A DNA stretch of 64,000 bases from Kitasatospora aureofaciens (GTDB taxonomy: Bacteria; Actinomycetota; Actinomycetes; Streptomycetales; Streptomycetaceae). A program made the translations under genes and the position numbers. Shown here piece by piece: positions 26,217-33,217 of the stretch (positions within the stretch are counted from its first letter, which is position 1; every line of letters begins with the position of its first letter). A model generated the notes under the pieces. It did not search any database and had not been told where the DNA came from. It saw nothing but the letters and a program-made list of their open reading frames with translations. The stretch lies in the NCBI RefSeq assembly GCF_019192735.1, contig NZ_JAHTKP010000040.1:1-64000 (forward strand), written 5' to 3'.

Positions 26217-26270
26217 GGGCGGTTGCCCTTTCTCGTCGTGTGGGGTCCTTGCTCGGAGTAATTGTCCGTC

Positions 26271-27464
26271 TTACAGGTTCTGGCCGGCCTGCAGTTTCGG
26301 CAGGACCTGCTTGATGTCGTTGATCGGGATGGCGAAGCCGAGGCCGACGCTGCCGGCGTTGCTGCTGCCGCCCGCGGTGGAGCCGGCCCCGCTGGGCGAG
26401 TACATGGCCGAGTTGATGCCGATGACCTGGCCGTTGGCGTTGATCAGCGGGCCGCCGGAGTTGCCGGGGTTGAGGGCGGCGTCGGTCTGGAAGGCCTTGT
26501 AGGTCGTGGTGCCGCTGCCGTTCTGCTGCGGCTGCGAGCCCCGCAGGCCGGGCAGGTAGGGGAAGCCGTAGCCGCCGTTGCCGCCGGTGGAGCCCTCGTC
26601 GACCTGGACGGTGACCTCGCGGTTCTCGGCGCTGATGATGCCGGAGGTGACGGTGCCGGTGAGGCCGTCGGGGTTGCCGATGGCGACGACGGGGTCGCCG
26701 ATGGCGACGCCGGAGGAGTCGCCGAGGGTGGCCGGGGTGACGTTCTTCGCGCCGCTCGCGGTGATCACCGCGACGTCCAGGGACTTGTCGGTGCCGGTGA
26801 CGGTGGCGTGGGCGGTGGAGCCGTCCTTGAAGGTGACGGTGGTCTGGCCGCCGTTCACCGCGCCGGAGATCACGTGGTAGTTGGTGAGGATCTGCCCGCT
26901 CCTGTCGAGGATCACGCCCGTGCCGGTGGCGGTGCCGTTGCCGCTCTTCACGGTGATCTGGACGACGCTGGGAGAGACGGCGGCGGCGATGGCGGCCACG
27001 TCGGCGCTGCCGTCGGTGCGGGCGGAGACGGGGCTGGCGATGGTGGTGGTGTGGCCGCCGGAGGAGTGCTCCTGGGCGGCGACGACCCCGCCGGTCACCC
27101 CGCCGAGGACGGCGGCGACCGCGGCGACGGCGGTGACCAGGACGAGCCGCCCGCGCAGCAGGCCGCGCCGGGCCCGGTTGCCGTGCCCACCGTGCCCGTC
27201 GGGGCCGTCGGGGAAGCCGGTGGTGGGCGGGTTCGGGGGCATGGGCGGGGGAGGGGTCGGGCCGTCGAAGCCGCTGCCGGAGTGGTCCTCGCGGTAGCTG
27301 TACCCGGTCGGGTCGGGGACGGCGCCGGTGTTCGCGCTGCTGTCGAGGACGGTGCCCTCGATGACGCGGTGCTCGGACGGAGCGGACGGCTGCACGCCGT
27401 GCTGCTCGCCGTACTGTCCGGTCCACCCGTACTGCTCGCTGCGGTGCTGCTGCTCATCGCTCAT
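26271..27464 (-). CDS. Membrane-anchored HtrA/DegP-type serine protease without PDZ domain
   Basis: A 397-residue trypsin-like protease. A ~105-residue Gly/Pro-rich cytoplasmic tail precedes one membrane segment (LVLVTAVAAVAAVLGGVTGGVVAA, about 107-130). The triad is visible as His in ILTNYHV, Asp in SLDVAVI and Ser in NPGNSGGPL. The protein stops ~40 residues after the catalytic serine domain (VLPKLQAGQNL), where related proteins continue into a PDZ domain. ATG 27464 has no strong ribosome binding site. Likely role: degrading misfolded exported proteins, controlled by the adjacent two-component system. Confidence 0.93.
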   Translation of the reverse strand: MSDEQQHRSEQYGWTGQYGEQHGVQPSAPSEHRVIEGTVLDSSANTGAVPDPTGYSYREDHSGSGFDGPTPPPPMPPNPPTTGFPDGPDGHGGHGNRARRGLLRGRLVLVTAVAAVAAVLGGVTGGVVAAQEHSSGGHTTTIASPVSARTDGSADVAAIAAAVSPSVVQITVKSGNGTATGTGVILDRSGQILTNYHVISGAVNGGQTTVTFKDGSTAHATVTGTDKSLDVAVITASGAKNVTPATLGDSSGVAIGDPVVAIGNPDGLTGTVTSGIISAENREVTVQVDEGSTGGNGGYGFPYLPGLRGSQPQQNGSGTTTYKAFQTDAALNPGNSGGPLINANGQVIGINSAMYSPSGAGSTAGGSSNAGSVGLGFAIPINDIKQVLPKLQAGQNL

Positions 27465-27484
27465 GCCGACCAACGTCCGCCCGG

Positions 27485-27528
27485 GGGATGAGGATCGGAT
27501 GAAAGTGGGCTCAGAAGGGTCCGAGAAG
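27485..27528 (-). promoter_or_regulatory. Four 11-nt direct repeats in front of the protease gene (candidate operator)
   Basis: Written on the plus strand, GGGATGAGGAT, CGGATGAAAGT, GGGCTCAGAAG and GGTCCGAGAAG follow one another without gaps. G at position 2 and A at position 7 are invariant and most other positions agree in three of four. They end 21 nt before the protease ATG. Eleven-nt direct repeats are how OmpR-family regulators bind, and one is encoded just downstream. Confidence 0.4.
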
Positions 27529-27589
27529 CCCGTTGACTTCTCATAAAGCCTGGTCAGACCGGCTGCGGCGGTAGCCGGAGCGGAGTCGG

Positions 27590-28678
27590 TTACTCCGCTT
27601 CGGCGGACGTCCCGGACGTGCCGGACTGGCCGGACGCACCGGGAGCAGCCCCGTTGCAGCCGCAGGAGCGGCGGACCACCAGGCGGGACGGGAACTTCCG
27701 GACCCGCTCGGTGTCCGAGCCGGGCACCATCAGCGAGTCGTCGAGGACCAGGTCCACGGCGGCCCGGGCCATTGCGTCCCGGTCGGAGGCGACGGTGGTC
27801 AGCGGCGGGTCGGCGAGCGCGGCCTCGGGCACGTCGTCGAAGCCGGCCACCGCGAGGTCCTCCGGGACCCGCAGGCCGACCTCGCGGGCGGCCCGGAGCA
27901 CACCGATCGCCTGGTCGTCGGTGGAGCAGAAGATCGCCGGCGGCCGGTCCGCCGAGCGCAGCACGCCGAGCGCGACCTCGTACGCGCCGTAGCGGTGGAA
28001 GGGCGCGTCGATCAGGTGCGGCTCGGTGGGCAGGCCGTGCGCGTCCATGGCCCGCTGCCAGCCCTCGACGTGGTCGATGACCGGGTCGCCGGGCGCGGGG
28101 GAGTCGACCGGGCCGCCGAAGCAGGCCACGTACGGGTGCCCGTGCACCTCCAGCAGGTGGCGGACGACGGCCTCGGCACCGCCCACGTCGTCGGTGACCA
28201 CCGCGACGTCGTCGATCGCCTCGGGACGGCGGTGCAGCAGCACCACCTTGGCGCCCTCCATCGCCGCGAACTCCTCCGCGGCGCGCTGCGAGGGGCCCTG
28301 GCTGACCAGGATCAGGCCGGAGACGCGCATGCCGAGGAAGGCGCGGACGTAGTGCACCTCGCGGTCGTCCACGTAGTCGGAGTTGCCGATCAGCACGAGC
28401 TTGCCGCGCTCGGAGGCGGCCCGTTCCACGGCGTGCGCCATCTCGGCGAAGAACGGCTGGCGGGCGTCCGGGACGACCATGCCGATCAGGTTGGTGCGGC
28501 GGGAGGCCATCGCCTGGGCGACGCTGTTCGGCCGGTAGCCGAGCTGCTCGATCGCCGCGAGGACCTTCTCCTTGGTGGCGGGCGCGACGGGGCGCGGCCC
28601 GTTGTTGATCACGTAGCTGACGACCGCGGTCGAGGTACCAGCGAGTCGGGCTACATCGTCGCGCGTCACTTTGGCCAC
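27590..28678 (-). CDS. LacI-family transcriptional regulator
   Basis: A 362-residue repressor-type regulator. The helix-turn-helix is VTRDDVARLAGTSTAVVSYVINNGPRPVAPATKEKV, followed by the hinge QLGYRPNSVAQAMASRRT; the rest is a periplasmic-binding-like sensor domain. The C-terminus is odd: after RLVVRRSCGCNG comes a Gly/Ser/Ala tail. Effector and targets are unknown; no sugar transporter or catabolic gene lies nearby. GTG 28678 begins AKVTRDDVARLAG. It is on the same strand as glnR upstream and the protease downstream. Confidence 0.92.
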   Translation of the reverse strand: MAKVTRDDVARLAGTSTAVVSYVINNGPRPVAPATKEKVLAAIEQLGYRPNSVAQAMASRRTNLIGMVVPDARQPFFAEMAHAVERAASERGKLVLIGNSDYVDDREVHYVRAFLGMRVSGLILVSQGPSQRAAEEFAAMEGAKVVLLHRRPEAIDDVAVVTDDVGGAEAVVRHLLEVHGHPYVACFGGPVDSPAPGDPVIDHVEGWQRAMDAHGLPTEPHLIDAPFHRYGAYEVALGVLRSADRPPAIFCSTDDQAIGVLRAAREVGLRVPEDLAVAGFDDVPEAALADPPLTTVASDRDAMARAAVDLVLDDSLMVPGSDTERVRKFPSRLVVRRSCGCNGAAPGASGQSGTSGTSAEAE

Positions 28679-28804
28679 GGGGGGAGTCTACGCGTGTGGC
28701 GTCCGCGTCGGCAGTGGGACCTGGGGCTGCCGACGGGTGGACGGCGGGTGTCGAGGGGGCGAACCGGACAAGCCGGGCGGGATCGGTCCCGCCCGGCCCG
28801 CCGG

Positions 28805-29536
28805 TCAGGCCTCCAACGGAGCGGAGGGGCGCTGGGCGAGCTCCGGGCGCTCGCCCTTCTCCTGCTTCTCCGGGACGACGAACCGGTAGCCGACGTTGCG
28901 TACGGTGCCGATCAGCTGCTCGTGCTCGACGCCGAGCTTGGCGCGCAGCCGCCGGACGTGCACGTCCACCGTCCGTGTGCCGCCGAAGTAGTCGTAGCCC
29001 CAGACCTCCTGCAGCAGCTGCGCCCGGGTGAAGACCCGGCCGGGATGCTGGGCGAGGTACTTGAGCAGCTCGAACTCCTTGAAGGTGAGGTCGAGCGCCC
29101 GGCCCTTGAGCTTGGCGGAGTAGGTGGCCTCGTCGACCGAGAGGTCGCCGTTGCGGATCTCCATCGGGCTGTCGTCGGTGGTGACCTGGAGCCGGCCGAG
29201 CGCGAGCCGCAGCCGGGCCTCGACCTCGGCCGGGCCCGCGGTGTCCAGCAGGACGTCGTCGATGCCCCACTCGGCGGTGACGGCGGCCAGGCCGCCCTCG
29301 GTGACCACCAGGATCAGCGGGCAGCCGATGCCGGTGGAGCGCAGCAGCTGGCAGAGGCTGCGGATCTGCGGCAGGTCACGGCGGCCGTCGACCAGGATGA
29401 CGTCGGCGCTGGGGGTGTCCACCAGGGCGGATCCCTCGGCGGGGGCCACCCGGACGTTGTGCAGCAGCAGGCCGAGGGCCGGCAGTACCTCTGCGGAGGG
29501 TTGCAGCGCGTTGGTGAGGAGGAGGAGAGAACTCAT
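28805..29536 (-). CDS. glnR: Global nitrogen regulator GlnR
   Basis: A 243-residue OmpR-family orphan regulator almost identical in layout to streptomycete GlnR, which controls glutamine synthetase, ammonium uptake and nitrate/nitrite genes. The receiver begins MSSLLLLTNALQPSAEVLPALG and lacks the usual acidic pocket and switch residues; only an Asp in ADVILVDGRRDLP corresponds to the phosphoacceptor site. The winged helix (DLTFKEFELLKYLAQHPGRVFTR.., GGTRTVDVHVRRLRAKLG) is highly typical. No kinase lies beside it. ATG 29536 has AAAGGGGA about 10 nt upstream. A long leader with a terminator-like hairpin precedes it. Confidence 0.95.
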   Translation of the reverse strand: MSSLLLLTNALQPSAEVLPALGLLLHNVRVAPAEGSALVDTPSADVILVDGRRDLPQIRSLCQLLRSTGIGCPLILVVTEGGLAAVTAEWGIDDVLLDTAGPAEVEARLRLALGRLQVTTDDSPMEIRNGDLSVDEATYSAKLKGRALDLTFKEFELLKYLAQHPGRVFTRAQLLQEVWGYDYFGGTRTVDVHVRRLRAKLGVEHEQLIGTVRNVGYRFVVPEKQEKGERPELAQRPSAPLEA

Positions 29537-30272
29537 ACCCGGTAGTCCCCTTTCCGGGTCGTCGCGGTCGCTTTTCGGCTGCCGCCACAGCCGTATGGCG
29601 CACGTTGAGGGAGGTGCCGCGCGCAGCGCGCCCTGAGAAGGGTGGCGGTGGGCGACGGGAGGGTGAGCGTGAGGAGGAGGACGGGCGCCGGGGGCGTATC
29701 GGAGGATCGACCGGCGCGCACGGCGGAGCGGCGCACGTGCCGGGGGTCCCGCAACCCCTGGCGCACCGTTTCTGCCCTGCTCATCCCGTGAACCCTCCGG
29801 TCCTGTCCCACGCCGGGCGGCGGCCCGACGCAGGGGTGGCGACGCCCCGGCCGGCCGGGGCACGTCGTTGTGCCGCGAGAGGCGGGGCGGTTCCTGCTTT
29901 GCGTCGGGGGTGGGCCGACGAATCGCACGAACGTCCGTACTGGCGTCCTGAAAGCACAAAAGGACCCGGGGGCGACTCTGCCCGGATCCCTCTTGGAGCA
30001 CGAGGATAGCCGACCTCCCCCCGCACCGGGAGGGCTCGAATCCGGCGGTTGGGGTATTCCGGACGCGCGCCGGGTGAGCCTGGACACAGCTTCGAGCAGC
30101 CCTCCGGGCCCGCCCGGCCAGGGCGATTGCCGGTCGCGGCGGCGGACACGCCATCATGGGACGCACATCGGCGGCACCGTGCGGGTCCATCTTTCGAGTG
30201 GTCGGACGGCCGCCCCGGTGGTGACCCGGACCGGGGTACCGGGCCGGGCGAGGACGACGAGAAGGGGTTGCC
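29537..30272. other. Long divergent intergenic region between glnR and the MoaD-like gene
   Basis: This 736-nt stretch has no gene I can support. It must carry the glnR promoter (minus strand) and that of the MoaD-like gene (plus strand). A U-tailed hairpin on the minus strand (29962-29989) suggests a short transcript or attenuated leader starting between about 30000 and 30270. Open frames in it have no conserved content. Confidence 0.6.
29951..29989 (-). terminator. Terminator-like hairpin upstream of glnR, minus strand
   Basis: On the minus strand ggatccggg (29989-29981) pairs with cccgggtcc (29970-29962) with one G-U pair, and is followed directly by TTTTGTGCTTT. This is one of the few hairpins in the window with a real U tract. 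It lies 426 nt before the glnR ATG in the same direction, so it could end a small RNA or attenuate a long glnR leader. Confidence 0.6.
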
Positions 30273-30566
30273 ATGGGCGCGACCACCGAGCCCGCGAGCG
30301 GCGCCCGGGTGCGCGGGACGATCCGCTACTGGGCCGCGGCGAAGTCCGAGGCCGGGCTGGCCGAGGAGCCGTACGAGGCGGCGACCCTGGCCGAGGCGCT
30401 GGCGGCGGCCAAGGCGCGGCACGCCGACCGGCCGAAGCTCGTCCAGCTGCTGGGGCACTGCTCCTACCTGGTCGACGGCGCCCAGGTCGGCGGCCGGGAC
30501 CGCGCGACCGTCGCCCTCAGCGAGGGCGGGACGGTCGAGGTGCTGCCGCCGTTCGCGGGAGGGTGA
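30273..30566 (+). CDS. MoaD/ThiS family ubiquitin-like sulfur carrier protein
   Basis: A 97-residue beta-grasp protein ending in PPFAGG; the C-terminal Gly-Gly is where MoaD/ThiS proteins are adenylated and thiocarboxylated. GTIRYWAAAKSEAGL and TVEVLPPF are typical of MoaD. It may donate sulfur for molybdopterin or another pathway; no moaE or thiazole gene is adjacent, so the pathway cannot be assigned. ATG 30273 has AGAAGGGG at the right distance. The next gene begins at or just after its stop. Confidence 0.9.
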   Translation: MGATTEPASGARVRGTIRYWAAAKSEAGLAEEPYEAATLAEALAAAKARHADRPKLVQLLGHCSYLVDGAQVGGRDRATVALSEGGTVEVLPPFAGG

Positions 30567-30571
30567 GCGGC

Positions 30572-31828
30572 GTGACGGACATGAACGACGCGAACAACGG
30601 CGGCTACGGCGGCTGGCAGCAGCCTCAGCAGCCTCAGCAGCCTCAGCAGCCGCAGGGGCCGCAGCAGGGGTACCCGCCGTACGGCCATCCGGGGTACGGG
30701 CAGGCTCAGCCGCCGATGGACGACGCGGCGACGACGCTGCTCCCGCCCGTCCCGGCGATGGATGACGCGGCGGCCACCACGCTGCTGCCGCCGGTGGTCG
30801 TCTCCGGCGCGATGCCGGTTGCCCCGCCCCAGCCCCAGCCCCAGCCCCAGCCCCAGGCTCGGCATGCGGCGCCGGCTCCGCCACAGCACGCTGCTCCGGC
30901 TCCCGCGCAGTACACGGCCCCGGCCCCGCCCCGGCATGCGGCGCCGCCGCAGCACGCGGCGCCGGTCGCGCCCCCGGCCCCCGCGCCCGGTTTCGACCAG
31001 CCGACCATGACGCTCAAGCGCCCGGCCGCCCCCGCGGCCCCCGGCGTTCCCGCGGCGCCGTACGCGGCCGTCCCGGCGCAGCCCGTGCCGCAGCCCGCGC
31101 CGCCCGCCGCCCCGCCCGCCCGTACCGGCTCGCCGATCATCGACCCGGGCCTCCAGCCCGCGCTGATCACCGCGGGCGTCGCGGCCCTGCTGGCCGGCGG
31201 TGCCGCGCTCGGCCAGGTCGCGCTGGCCCTGGTGGTCGCGCTGCTCCAGGTGCTGACGGCGGCCGGCTGGTTCCGGCTGAACGGCATGTGGCCGGCCCGC
31301 CAGGGCATCGCCCTCGCCGCGCTGGCCGGCTTCACGGCGGACGCGGCGGTGCTGCTGGCGGACTCCCGCGGCGGCATCGCGGCCGTGGTGGGCACCCTCG
31401 GCGGCTTCTTCCTGCTGGTCCTGGTGCTGCAGACGTTCCGTCCGTCGGACCCGAAGGAGCGGTTCTACGCCCTGACGGTGCTCGGCTCGGCCACGGTGGT
31501 GACGGCGCTCTGCACGACGCTGCTGCTGGCCGACTGGGTCCCGGCCGGGGTCGGCGCGGTCGCGCTGGCCACCGTGCTGGCCGCGGCGCCGCTGCCGGGC
31601 CCGAAGCAGCTGGGCCCGGTGCTGGGCCTGGTGGCGGCGGTGCTGCTGGGCCTGCTGGTGGGTGCGCCGCTGTGGCTGGGGGCGCTGGCGGGCGTGGGCG
31701 CGCTGGTCGGCCGCCGCGTGGCGGCGTACGACTTCCCGTCCCGGTTCGTGCACATGACGGCGGGCGTCGCCCTGCCGCTCGCGGTGGCCGCGCCGCTGAT
31801 CTGGATCGCGACCGCCCTGCCGGCCTGA
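30572..31828 (+). CDS. Proline/glutamine-rich multi-pass membrane protein
   Basis: A 418-residue protein of unknown function. The first ~190 residues are low-complexity: QPQQPQ repeats, two copies of a DDAA(A)TTLLPP motif that recurs in streptomycete membrane proteins, then PQPQPQ and HAAP repeats. The C-terminal half has about eight hydrophobic segments (from about residue 193 LITAGVAALLAGGAALGQVALALVVALLQVL to IWIATALPA). GTG 30572 is chosen for GGGAGGG ~8 nt upstream; GTG 30563 would overlap the MoaD stop. Followed by a strong terminator. Confidence 0.8.
   Translation: MTDMNDANNGGYGGWQQPQQPQQPQQPQGPQQGYPPYGHPGYGQAQPPMDDAATTLLPPVPAMDDAAATTLLPPVVVSGAMPVAPPQPQPQPQPQARHAAPAPPQHAAPAPAQYTAPAPPRHAAPPQHAAPVAPPAPAPGFDQPTMTLKRPAAPAAPGVPAAPYAAVPAQPVPQPAPPAAPPARTGSPIIDPGLQPALITAGVAALLAGGAALGQVALALVVALLQVLTAAGWFRLNGMWPARQGIALAALAGFTADAAVLLADSRGGIAAVVGTLGGFFLLVLVLQTFRPSDPKERFYALTVLGSATVVTALCTTLLLADWVPAGVGAVALATVLAAAPLPGPKQLGPVLGLVAAVLLGLLVGAPLWLGALAGVGALVGRRVAAYDFPSRFVHMTAGVALPLAVAAPLIWIATALPA
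30615..30650 (+). repeat. 9-bp tandem repeats encoding QPQ
   Basis: The unit cagcctcag (or its register shifts) is repeated about four times, encoding QQPQQPQQPQ in the membrane protein. Such repeats are prone to slippage-driven length change in multiples of 9 bp, which keeps the frame. Confidence 0.85.
30828..30857 (+). repeat. 6-bp tandem repeats encoding QP
   Basis: The unit ccccag is repeated about five times in a row, encoding alternating Gln-Pro within the same low-complexity N-terminal domain. Confidence 0.85.
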
Positions 31829-31840
31829 TCGCCCGCCCCT

Positions 31841-31881
31841 CGACGTCCCGCCCCGGAACCATGTTCCGGGGCGGGACGTCG
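31841..31881 (+). terminator. Strong stem-loop after the membrane protein gene
   Basis: cgacgtcccgccccggaac (31841-31859) pairs perfectly with gttccggggcgggacgtcg (31863-31881): a 19-bp stem with a 3-nt loop, 12 nt after the stop codon. No U tract, as is common in streptomycetes. Confidence 0.8.
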
Positions 31882-31964
31882 TACGGTCGTGCGGGAGCGG
31901 CCTCGTTGGGGGCCGCCGCCGCGAGGCGGCGAACGACGACGACCGGCGACGACGGGGGAGAGCG

Positions 31965-32690
31965 ATGCGCGGCTGGCTGAAGGCGACGATCGGCCTGGTG
32001 GTGCTCTCCGGGCTGCTGGTGGGCGCCGACCGGATCGCGGTCGGGGTGGCCGAGGACCAGGCCGCCGACCGGATGGTGAGCAGCGGCCGGATGAGCCAGC
32101 GGCCGGAAGTGTCGATCGGGGGCTTCCCGTTCCTCACCCAGGTGCTGTCGAAGAAGCTGGACGACGTCCGGATCTCGGCCGACGGCCTGACCGTCGGGGA
32201 CGGCGGCCACCAGGTGGCGCTGCACTCGTTCAAGGCCCGGCTGTCGGGCGTCAAGGTGAGCGACAGCATGAACAGCGCCACGGTGGACAGCGGCACCGGC
32301 AGTGGCCTGATCTCGTACGCGGACCTCGCCCAGCTGCTGCCGCCGGCGGCGCAGCTGATGCCGGGCGCGGGCAAGCTGCCGGTGGGCTCCAACACCCGGC
32401 TGAGCCTGTCGTACGGCGGGCCGGGGAAGATCAAGGCCTCGCTGGGCCCGTTGCCGGTGGGTGAGGGTTCGGTGCACAGCGAGGGGAACACCGTGACGGC
32501 GGACGGTTTCCAGCTCAGCGGGCTGGCCGGGATGTTGGCGGGGGTCACCAACCAGAAGATCGAGCCGGTGAGTTTCACCCTGGACTCGCTGCCGGCCGGG
32601 CTGAAGCTGGCCGACAAGGACGGGGTGACGCCGCTGGAGGAGGGCCTGCAGCTGAACTTCGACGGCAAGGGCGTCAAGCTCCTCGGCTGA
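31965..32690 (+). CDS. LmeA-like DUF2993 phospholipid-binding protein
   Basis: A 241-residue exported protein: an N-terminal membrane segment (about residues 5-25) followed by a DUF2993 domain beginning RPEVSIGGFPFLTQVLSKKLDDVRISADGL. In mycobacteria the homologous LmeA binds phospholipids in the periplasm and is needed for mannan elongation; here only a general lipid-binding envelope role can be inferred. ATG 31965 follows GGGGGAG. It is transcribed alone between a terminator and the sulfurtransferase leader. Confidence 0.8.
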   Translation: MRGWLKATIGLVVLSGLLVGADRIAVGVAEDQAADRMVSSGRMSQRPEVSIGGFPFLTQVLSKKLDDVRISADGLTVGDGGHQVALHSFKARLSGVKVSDSMNSATVDSGTGSGLISYADLAQLLPPAAQLMPGAGKLPVGSNTRLSLSYGGPGKIKASLGPLPVGEGSVHSEGNTVTADGFQLSGLAGMLAGVTNQKIEPVSFTLDSLPAGLKLADKDGVTPLEEGLQLNFDGKGVKLLG

Positions 32691-32831
32691 CTGTTCACAC
32701 TCCCGGGTGAGTTCCGCTCCGCGAGACGCGCTGTCCAGCGCGGACCGCGGAGCGGTGTCGTTTCCGGCCCCGGGGCGCCGTCGGGTGGCCCCCGGCCGCC
32801 GACCGTAGGCCACGGAAAGGCCAAATCCCAG

Positions 32832-32861
32832 TATTCGATCGTTCTGGTCTCGCTATTCGAT
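32832..32861 (+). promoter_or_regulatory. Direct repeat TATTCGAT x2 before the leader peptide (candidate operator)
   Basis: TATTCGAT occurs at 32832-32839 and 32854-32861, 22 nt apart start to start (two helical turns), 44-73 nt before the leader-peptide ATG. AT-rich exact repeats are rare in this DNA. They overlap the expected promoter region of the sulfurtransferase unit, so a sulfur-responsive regulator could bind here. Confidence 0.45.
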
Positions 32862-32904
32862 ACGCTGATGACAGCGGGCCTCCGGTGTCCCTAGCATCGT
32901 CGGC

Positions 32905-32985
32905 ATGAAGCGACAGACGGATCTCACGAAGCGGCGGGCGGTCGACCTGTGCCGCGTGGCCGCCTGTCTGTGTCGAATGCGCTAA
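32905..32985 (+). CDS. Cysteine-rich leader peptide upstream of the sulfurtransferase gene
   Basis: A 26-residue frame starting MKRQTDLTKRRAVDLCRVAA and ending CLCRMR, with three cysteines (residues 16, 21, 23) near the stop. It matches the short 'KRRAVDLCRVA' leader peptides found ahead of sulfur-assimilation genes in streptomycetes. Stalling at the Cys codons when cysteinyl-tRNA is scarce could couple translation to expression of the sulfurtransferase gene, which starts 232 nt downstream. It has only a weak ribosome binding site and may be leaderless. Confidence 0.7.
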   Translation: MKRQTDLTKRRAVDLCRVAACLCRMR

Positions 32986-33217
32986 CTCGGCATCCTGGCT
33001 GGGCAGTTGCCGCCCGCCGCCGATTCCCCGGCGATCCCGTCCGGCCGCTGTGGCCGGCCGTCGCCGCCGGACACCGCAATCCATCGCCCGGCCGCTCCGG
33101 ACACCCATCTTCGTCCCACTATTCGGACGGACTTTCGGACCGGTGTCGTCCGGGCACCGCACAGCACCCGCTTGAGCAGCACCTTCCGCCAACCGCCCTC
33201 GGATGGAGAACATCACC
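32986..33217 (+). other. Leader between the Cys-rich peptide and the sulfurtransferase gene
   Basis: 232 nt without another gene. GC-rich inverted segments (e.g. cggccgctgtggccg around 33042-33056) could form alternative stem-loops expected of a ribosome-mediated attenuator, but I cannot fold the region and do not assign a specific terminator. Confidence 0.4.

Noticed and set aside
29999..30046. C-rich loop hairpin resembling a 6C RNA
   Set aside because: Only one short stem with a C run is seen, whereas 6C RNAs have two such hairpins and their own terminator.
30027..30050. T-arm-like 'gggctcgaatccggcgg' suggesting a tRNA
   Set aside because: No acceptor, anticodon or D arm fits around it on either strand; the pairing is imperfect.
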